Assembly: GCA_017590115.1 (NCBI GenBank)
Contig: JAGGNK010006593.1
Location: forward strand, 615,142 to 679,141
Direction of reading: 5' to 3'
Source: Montifringilla adamsi
Lineage: Eukaryota; Chordata; Aves; Passeriformes; Passeridae
DNA: 64,000 nucleotides
Position 1 is the first letter of the stretch. Every line of letters starts with the position of its first letter. Below the pieces are notes generated by a model. It did not search any database. It had not been told where the DNA came from and saw only the letters and a list, made by a program, of their open reading frames with translations. Both the position numbers and the translations under genes were made by a program. Below, piece by piece: positions 59,301-64,000 of the stretch.

Positions 59301-62300
59301 ATCCAGGGACTGACGGCTGCTGGAGCCGGGGCTGCGCTCACGAGGGAGTTTCACACCAACAGCAGCTCCGGTGAGCTTTGCTGCGGGGCCGGGCACAGCC
59401 GAGCCGTGCTCGGCAGCCTGCGCTGCCCGAGGCCGGCCCTGCCGCTCGCCCGGCCCTGCCGTGCTCATTCCCCGGCCGTTCCCCTGCAGACACCCCGCGC
59501 TCCTCGGCCATCAGCTGCCGCAGCGTCCGCGACATCGCCCCATCGCAAGGGACGGCCGTGCTTCCCCTGCGCCCCATCGCCCGTGCCTCTGAGGCCGCCA
59601 GGTGAGCGCAGCCCCGCGGCTCGGCAGCCCCGCCGCGGCTCTCCCCGGGCCAGCGCTGGCCTGCAGACGCCTCCCTTCCCCTGGGCCCCGTGCCCTGTCC
59701 CAGCGCCTTTGGGCCCCGCAGGGAGCACCAGCTGATCGTGGCCGCGACGCACAACGCCTCGCTGATCGAGAGCATCTGCTCGGGCCAGCCGCGGCTCTCC
59801 AATGCCAGCGTGTACCTGGCCGCCCTTCTCAACCTCACCGCCCCCACGGACTTCGTGCTGGGCGACGGGAGCCGCGGGCCGGGCCAGCACAACGCTGCCC
59901 TCCGCCCGGGCCGGGCCTACACGGCCCTGCTGCGCCTCGTCCGCCTCGGGCCGCAGGTACCCATCGGGGGCTGCTGCTCTCTGCGGGTGCTGCCCGCCGG
60001 GGCCGGGCCCTCGCTGCCTCTGCACTGGCTGCGAGGCCTCGCTCCTGTCCCGTGCCTCGGCACCATGGTGTCCCTGGGGTCCCGGGCCACAGCCGGCTCG
60101 CTCGGTGGCCCTGCTGGGCACCTTTGCCTCCAGCTAGGCTGGTGCTGCAGGAGTGGGCTGAGCTCTCCCTCCTGTCTCCTCCAACAGGCAGAGAAGTTCA
60201 CCTGTCTCTGCTACAGCTTCTCTGTTCCATTCACAGAGGAACGAGGACCACGGGTTCTCCTGCCTGTTCCCTTTTGCCAGCCTGGCAGCTTCCCTGGAAA
60301 CGAGCTGGCCCAGGGCAGATCTAGTGGAGCATTGCCATACTTTGGTCTTCATAAAATTTCTCTGTATTTTGAGACTATCTATGGTAGATGGGCTTTGGAC
60401 AGTTTCAGGACTCTTGGGTAGGTTGGGGCCCAGTGGCCACTGGAGATTGCACATCATCCCTGCCATCACCACATATTTAGTCCTAGTCCCTAGTCCAGTA
60501 ATCCCCTGGTGTATTTGCAACCCCTCAATGCAGGTACCTCACTTGGCAGTGTCTGGGCCTTCAGGGACACATGCTCCACAATGGAGGGTATCACACCAAA
60601 CTAGCACCTGCTTCTTATGCCCCAGCTCAGCTTTTCTCTAATGCAAAGCCAGGGGTGGAAGACAAGGGAAGTTGCTTTTCTCTCCATGTGCCTGTGGGAT
60701 GTACCAATGCTTGATTCAGGCTGTGCAGGAGCCTGAGCCTGGGCTGTGCTGCTTGCAGGGCAAGAGCCATCATCTCTGCTGGACAGCAAGCCGGTGGTTA
60801 TGGCAGTAGCACTCACTGTTGCATTCCTGGCACTGGGGATTTTGCTGCTTTTTGTGGTCTTCAGGTCAGTATGTGCCTCACCTCTCCTGCCCTCTGTGAG
60901 GCATTCATCAGCTTGCAGTGGCAGGGAGTGTCCAAGTGGAGCCTGAGATGAGGTAGGGTGGTTAGATGGGCAACAGCTTCTCCTCTGTCTCTCTCTTCTG
61001 CTGGCCTGTGCACTTGACTTGCTGTTTTGCAGGCTAAAGCGCAACAGTTCCAAAGGCTCGGAGAACAGCAGCACTATACCCCTGAGAGGATGTCAAAAAG
61101 GTGAAGTATGAGCCTTGTGCCTTGTGTGGACTGACTGTCTGTTAAAAGCATGGGCAGGATGATTGCAGGTTCCACAAGTTGCTTGCAGGAACAAGGGTGA
61201 TCAAAGCTGGCTGGCACAGGGTAAGGGACTCCTCCCAGGAGAAGGGACCTGTGTGGGGAGGGACAGTCTAAGGTTTGGAGAAGTTCTGGCCACTGCAATG
61301 CCATCTCAGTCCCAGCTGCAGAGTTCCAGCACTGGCCAGTTTAGCACCAGTTGGATGCTGAAGTCCTGTCTTTGTGGTCTCTGCAGATGTAGGCAAGCCG
61401 AACACACAGATCCTGGTGGAGGAATTGCTGGAGGCTCTGAAGATGTTTAAGAGGGAAGAAATAGAGGCAGAACAGACAGATGATGAATCAGTCAACAGGC
61501 ATGGTGCTGGGCTTCTTGGAGAATACCAGGTCTGGTTTAGCTTTGCTTTTCCACCTGACTGCACAGCCCACTCCTCAGCCCTTCCCTGGATATATGATGC
61601 AATTGGCCTTGGCCAGCCCCAGAGTATATCCCAGTGTTGAGTGGGATAACAATACTTGTTTTCTTCCTCTGCAGCAATTGTCCTCCACTTTGTTGCACCC
61701 CTGCAATGCTGGCAAGGAGCTCTGTAATCAAAACAAGAACCGCTACAAGAGCATCATCCCATGTAAGCAGAGCTCTCCAGGGACTGGCTCAGGCTCTTGG
61801 AGCTAGCTGGGGTAGCACAGGATGCTGGGCTGGTGTAGGTGCCCCTCCAGCACTTCAGAAATACTGAGTTACTCATCTCATCCTCCATGGCCACTGAAAC
61901 CCAGAGAAATTTCTGGCCTCTTTTATATCCTGTTGGAGCATCCTTGCTCTGCTCTTCCAATCTTCCTGCAAACTTAATCAAACATCATATTCCTGTTCTT
62001 GATGCTAGTCATTGCTGAACACTACCATTTCCCATCCAGAGGCAGGTATTTGTAGGAAGGAGTGACCCAATTTCTTCCAAACTTTAAAGCTCCTCTGGGC
62101 CTCACATGGTGTGTACATTTGGCCATTTCATAATCTTCCTTAAAACTCCATTGCATTTCCTGCTGTGCCATGTCACCCTTTGTCTCATCAGCTGTTCTTT
62201 TACCCTGAACATGTCCTGAGGCCTCGGGTGCTGCTGGGGAGGCAACAGACAATCATAGACTTTAATAAATTACGCCTTCCCCCTTAATCAGTCTCTTTGT

Positions 62301-63942
62301 TGCTGCCCTAAAGCATCAGCCCACGTCCCTTGTCTTTCAGATGATCACTGCCGTGTGGTGCTGCAGCACTCTGACACCGGGAATGGCTACATCAATGCCA
62401 GCTATGTGGATGTAGGTAGTGAGGAATTGTAACCCTGGGAAGGGTAGGAAAGGTGCCTGGCAGGAGGACAGTCCTGCTCACACGGGCGGCCCTGAGGTCT
62501 GGCACTTTTTGGCCTTAAGCTGGCAGGTTTTGGGATGTTGCTTCCTCTGAATCCTCTCTGAGCTGCCTGGAGTACTCTGGGTTTGTGTGCACTTCTCACT
62601 TCTAACAAAAAGGGACCCATGTGAAGGGACAGCCCCTGGGTACCCACTGTCTGTGCTGGCCAGGAGAGGTTCTGTGGGACACACTGTGCTGAGAGTTCTG
62701 GGCTTTGGTACTTGGGGGATGGATCCTTTATTTCATTCCCTGTTGAACATTTAACTCATCTGATCAGAGCTGTTTGAATCTCTCCCCTGCAGACCTACCG
62801 AAGTCCACGCTTCTTCATTGCAGCTCAAGGTAGGTGCTCCCAAACTTCCTCCTCAGGAGATTCGATTCACTACCCTGAGCAATCTGGGAAATGGGGAACT
62901 GGGATAGCAGTCAGAAAGCTGTGAATGGCTCACTCCGAATCCCTGTATCTCCAGGATCTCTGGCGTTGTTCAGTTCTTTCTGAACAGTTGTTACAGATGC
63001 TACAGGGCATGGAAGGTCTCGGTGGTAGCTTGGCAGCAGCTGGAGCTGGTGTCTGCACTGCCCAGTATGAAGACACGGTCCTTCCACTCACAAGCCTAGT
63101 TTGTTCCCTTTGGCAGCTGGTATGACAGGGACAATCCAGCAAATGCCTGGCACGTCTGCACCCAGTGCACTCGGATACAGTCTTCCCCCAGTAGTGTAAA
63201 GCCTGGATTTGTCTGCTCTGTGCAGCATGCAGCGAGGAGGTCTTGGCTTCCTGCAGAGCTGCAGAAATGCTCTTTGGAAAATAGGGCCCCAAATGTGGGA
63301 ACTGACAGTCATCTCAAGGGTCTGCATGCTGGAGTCCCTAAAGCAGCAGTGAATCCCTGACATGGGCTCATCTTCCCTCCCTTCTCCTTGTCCTAATTTC
63401 TAACATGGTAACGAAGCTGATGTGGCCAGCACCCCCTTCAGGTGCTGATGTCCCCTGGCTGTGCCTCTGTGTCTAGGCAGAGGAAAGCCTGGGAATGTCC
63501 AAAAATATGCCCATGGCTTCGATATTTGCATAGGGGTCTCCTCTTCCTTCCTAAGGCCCCTTGGCTGGGACAGTGGTGGATTTCTGGCACATGGTCTGGC
63601 AGGAGAAGACCTCAGTCATTGTGATGCTGACGGGCTTAGTGGAGCAGAACAAGGTAGAGAAAACTCCTCAGTCCATTCTCAGCTTGGGCATTGCCAGAGC
63701 CCAGGTTTCCACACCTGTTGTACTTCCCAGTGCAGCTGTCCGTGGGGGCAGGGAGCAGCGCTGCACCCCTGCAACGCTCTCTTTGTGAGTTTTCCTGTGT
63801 CCAGAGATCTCACTGCTGTTGACAGATCAAGTGTGAGCAGTATTGGCCAGAGCAGGAGCAGGTCTACGGTGACTTCACCGTGACACTCAACAACACCTGG
63901 ACCACCACAGGCCTTGTCAAACGCATCTTCTGCCTGCAGAAG
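53196..63942 (+). CDS. receptor-type protein tyrosine phosphatase with CCP and FN3 ectodomain, partial
   Basis: Supported exons: 53196-53393, 53959-54168, 54597-54839, 55699-55944, 56802-57044 (five CCP modules, all phase 1-1); 57732-58022 (FN3); 58688-58752 and 59175-59370 (FN3 halves, first one tentative); 59490-59601 and 59722-59956 (membrane-proximal); an exon starting 60188; 60759-60864 (TM); 61033-61100, 61387-61529, 61675-61762 (juxtamembrane); 62341-62411, 62793-62829, 63556-63653, 63826-63942 (PTP domain). The product should be a type I membrane phosphatase removing phosphate from tyrosine. The PTP start shows NKNRY, GYINASYVD, FIAAQG, DFWHMVWQ and KCEQYWP, all standard for RPTP D1 domains, with features of PTPRC, PTPRA/E and the PTPRK/M group. 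WPD and the catalytic HC loop lie beyond the window, so activity is untested. The signal-peptide exon is not found. Confidence 0.8.
53959..54168 (+). CDS. RPTP CCP module 2 exon
   Basis: The acceptor is CTGTGCAG and the donor is AAGG followed by GTAAGT. It is 210 nt, phase 1-1. It reads RCQQPQWGSQLQFSPNQ and VSEEVTLSC, then RCANW and NLSC, so four cysteines are in order. Modules 2 to 5 share the 'C..PQWD/GS.LQ' opening. Confidence 0.85.
54597..54839 (+). CDS. RPTP CCP module 3 exon
   Basis: The acceptor is TCCCTGACAG and the donor is TATGG followed by GTAAGT. It is 243 nt, phase 1-1. It contains KCRKPQWDAGLQFLENKNEY, ELTLSCPEGLEPSFPKVKC and TGTWTRIEGDVLC. The loop between Cys3 and Cys4 is longer than in a standard ~60-residue CCP. 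Confidence 0.85.
55699..55944 (+). CDS. RPTP CCP module 4 exon
   Basis: The acceptor is TCTGACAG and the donor is CATTG followed by GTAAGG. It is 246 nt, phase 1-1. It encodes MCQRPQWDSRLQLVPDQENY, VMLSCPEGFQPPFTEIQC and GAWVPILSSVEC. It is a clear paralogue of module 5 (same intron phase, same donor context). Confidence 0.87.
56516..56659 (+). pseudogene. truncated copy of RPTP FN3 exon
   Basis: It has the same acceptor and a first ~143 nt that I read as identical to the FN3 exon at 57,732. It then breaks at 'gaggctga' and continues with a copy of the intron lying before CCP module 4 (55,567 onward). No donor remains, so CCP module 4 should splice directly to module 5. Confidence 0.82.
56802..57044 (+). 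CDS. RPTP CCP module 5 exon
   Basis: The acceptor is CCTCTGACAG and the donor is CATTG followed by GTAAGG. It is 243 nt, phase 1-1. It encodes MCKRPQWDSRLQLAPEQMNY, VMLSCPEGFQPSFTHVKC and GAWLRIRSSVEC. Confidence 0.87.
57732..58022 (+). CDS. RPTP fibronectin type III exon
   Basis: The acceptor is CCTTCACAG and the donor is GAAACAG followed by GTACGT. It is 291 nt, phase 1-1, 97 residues. The FN3 pattern is visible as SSTSIQLKWTCRF near strand B and PFTEYSVTINL near strands E-F, ending WLFTTQETG. Extra cysteines (FPDACQGM, AMCRL, PPCEA, LTCSP) are unusual for FN3 and suggest internal disulfides. Confidence 0.85.
58265..58520 (+). pseudogene. second copy of a membrane-proximal RPTP exon region
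   Basis: The segment around 58,370-58,500 repeats 60,180-60,320: CTCCAACAG acceptor, AEKFTC-CYSFSV frame, and the downstream text 'cccttttgccagcctggcag'. Here the frame reaches a GT (GTTG followed by GTGTCT) in the phase expected by the transmembrane exon. Its position between FN3 exons argues that it is a displaced duplicate. Confidence 0.55.
58688..58752 (+). CDS. candidate first half of second FN3 module (RPTP)
   Basis: The acceptor is GTTGCAG. The 65 nt exon enters in phase 1, encodes a segment ending AWSSVQAHWE that resembles the Trp-containing strand of an FN3 module, and exits in phase 0 at a weak donor (GAA followed by GTGTGA). The phases are exactly those needed to join 58,022 to 59,175, which is the main support. 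Confidence 0.4.
59175..59370 (+). CDS. RPTP second FN3 module, C-terminal half exon
   Basis: The acceptor is CTGTCCGCAG and the donor is CTCCG followed by GTGAGC. It is 196 nt, phase 0 in and phase 1 out. It encodes LSITARNAGDSSVLETERLR, then LEHSPGSSYAVTIQGLTAAG and a FHTNSSS end, the classic FN3 C-terminal half. N-glycosylation sequons are NGS and NSS. It is much GC-richer than the CCP exons. Confidence 0.75.
59490..59601 (+). CDS. RPTP membrane-proximal exon a
   Basis: The acceptor is TTCCCCTGCAG and the donor is CGCCAG followed by GTGAGC. It is 112 nt, phase 1 in and phase 2 out. It encodes DTPRSSAISCRSVRDIAPSQ and ends PIARASEAAR. It corresponds by position to the region between the last FN3 and the membrane in RPTPs. 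Confidence 0.7.
59722..59956 (+). CDS. RPTP membrane-proximal exon b
   Basis: The acceptor is GGCCCCGCAG and the donor is CCGCAG followed by GTACCC. It is 235 nt, phase 2 in and phase 0 out. It encodes REHQLIVAATHNASLIESIC and later DFVLGDGSRGPGQHNAALRP and GRAYTALLRLV. The 'GDG...N..L.pg..Y...lR' pattern is shared by membrane-proximal modules of several RPTPs, including the PTPRK/M group. Sequons: NAS twice, NLT. Confidence 0.77.
60188..60383 (+). CDS. RPTP membrane-proximal exon c, end uncertain
   Basis: The acceptor is CCTCCAACAG, entering in phase 0 as required by the preceding exon. The start AEKFTCLCYSFSV is clear. The next exon needs a phase 1 exit; GT sites in that phase occur at 60,324, 60,345 and 60,384, the last (ATG followed by GTAGAT) being the best but still weak. 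The duplicate at 58.4 kb has a GT just after CYSFSV that is absent here, so this exon may have lost its original donor. Confidence 0.4.
60759..60864 (+). CDS. RPTP transmembrane exon
   Basis: The acceptor is GCTGCTTGCAG and the donor is TTCAG followed by GTCAGT. It is 106 nt, phase 1 in and 2 out. After GQEPSSLLDSKPV comes the helix VMAVALTVAFLALGILLLFV, an apolar run of about 22-24 residues, followed by basic residues from the next exon (RLKR) as a stop-transfer signal. Confidence 0.85.
61033..61100 (+). CDS. RPTP juxtamembrane exon 1
   Basis: The acceptor is GTTTTGCAG and the donor is CAAAAAG followed by GTGAAG. It is 68 nt, encoding RLKRNSSKGSENSSTIPLRG, a basic and Ser-rich cytosolic segment immediately after the membrane helix. 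Confidence 0.75.
61387..61529 (+). CDS. RPTP juxtamembrane exon 2
   Basis: The acceptor is GTCTCTGCAG and the donor is TACCAG followed by GTCTGG. It is 143 nt, exiting in phase 0. It encodes ILVEELLEALKMFKREEIEA and ends GLLGEYQ, an acidic helical segment like the wedge preceding RPTP D1 domains. Confidence 0.75.
61675..61762 (+). CDS. RPTP exon with NKNRY motif (start of PTP domain)
   Basis: The acceptor is TTCCTCTGCAG and the donor is CCCAT followed by GTAAGC. It is 88 nt. It encodes LCNQNKNRYKSIIP; NRY lies in the phosphotyrosine-recognition loop of classical PTPs. The NQNKNRY form is close to that of PTPRC (CD45). Confidence 0.87.
62341..62411 (+). CDS. RPTP PTP-domain exon (YINASYVD)
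   Basis: The acceptor is CTTGTCTTTCAG and the donor is GTGGAT followed by GTAGGT. It is 71 nt. It encodes YDHCRVVLQHSDTGNGYINA and SYVD, matching conserved PTP motif 2 (DYINAS). Confidence 0.87.
62793..62829 (+). CDS. RPTP PTP-domain micro-exon (FIAAQG)
   Basis: The acceptor is CTCCCCTGCAG and the donor is CTCAAG followed by GTAGGT. Only 37 nt, encoding TYRSPRFFIAAQ, with the following G completed by the next exon. The size and phase match the usual short PTP exon with the IA.QGP motif. Confidence 0.85.
63556..63653 (+). CDS. RPTP PTP-domain exon (DFWHMVWQ)
   Basis: The acceptor is CTTCCTAAG and the donor is AACAAG followed by GTAGAG. It is 98 nt. It encodes GPLAGTVVDFWHMVWQEKTS and VIVMLTGLVEQNK, matching the conserved DFW.M.W and IVM.T motifs. 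Confidence 0.88.
63826..63942 (+). CDS. RPTP PTP-domain exon (KCEQYWP), last exon in window
   Basis: The acceptor is CTGTTGACAG and the donor is CAGAAG followed by GTAAGC. It is 117 nt, phase 0-0. It encodes IKCEQYWPEQEQVYGDFTVT and ends GLVKRIFCLQK. KC.QYWP is invariant in RPTP D1 domains; VYGDFTVT resembles the PTPRK/M group. Coding continues beyond 64,000. Confidence 0.88.
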
Positions 63943-64000
63943 GTAAGCCTGGCGTGGAGCTGAGGTAGAAATGCAGGATGTGTTTGGGTTCCAGCAGCTG

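Larger units (their letters stand above)
59170..60080. other. intragenic CpG-rich block
   Basis: About 0.9 kb covering the second FN3 half and both membrane-proximal exons and their introns is visibly rich in CG dinucleotides and GC bases, in sharp contrast to the AT-moderate CCP exons and the downstream PTP exons. It behaves like an intragenic CpG island and could be an internal promoter or a GC-conversion hotspot. Confidence 0.65.

Noticed and set aside
59465..60121. 218-codon Arg/Gly/Ala-rich open frame on the - strand
   Set aside because: GC-rich DNA leaves few stop codons; the + strand exons with correct phases and splice sites explain this region.
61387..61640. Longer reading of juxtamembrane exon 2 past 61,529
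   Set aside because: The frame stays open to 61,640, but the GT at 61,530 gives the phase 0 exit that fits the next exon; the extra residues look intronic.

Overview
This is a vertebrate nuclear window, most likely from a bird and probably a songbird. The sequence shows multi-exon genes with GT-AG introns, several chicken-repeat-1 (CR1) LINE 3' ends in both orientations, and a long terminal repeat of a type I associate with passerine endogenous retroviruses. There are no prokaryotic features, no recognisable tRNA or rRNA gene and no CRISPR array.

Layout. Positions 1-24,966 are non-coding: the 5' flank and/or first intron(s) of RUSC2, with CR1 fragments, a GT microsatellite and an AT-rich patch; a possible non-coding first exon lies near 5,980-6,090. 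Positions 24,967-41,765 hold the complete coding part of RUSC2 (iporin, RUN and SH3 domain containing 2) on the + strand: 11 coding exons whose phases all join, 4,830 nt, 1,609 residues, then a 1.4 kb 3' UTR with a poly(A) signal at 41,743. Positions 41,766-48,325 are intergenic or intronic with CR1 pieces. Positions 48,326-52,688 contain a decayed class II-like endogenous retrovirus on the - strand (LTR, env remnant, pol fragment), with a second LTR nested in it. Positions 52,689-64,000 carry the 5' and middle part of a receptor-type protein tyrosine phosphatase (RPTP) on the + strand that runs off the right edge.

The RPTP is the most interesting object. Its ectodomain is built from at least five phase 1-1 complement control protein (CCP/sushi) exons, fibronectin type III (FN3) exons and a GC-rich membrane-proximal module. 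One transmembrane helix, a juxtamembrane segment and the N-terminal part of a classical PTP domain follow. I do not know a mammalian RPTP with CCP modules. The locus has been reshuffled recently: a nearly identical but truncated copy of the first CCP exon, a truncated but identical copy of the FN3 exon, and a second copy of a membrane-proximal exon. Several breakpoints fall inside exons, and one coincides with the edge of the retrovirus.

The two genes have no evident functional link. RUSC2 is a cytoplasmic trafficking adaptor, while the RPTP looks like a cell-surface signalling receptor, possibly of immune cells (inference). The RPTP signal-peptide exon and its catalytic cysteine loop are not visible in this window.
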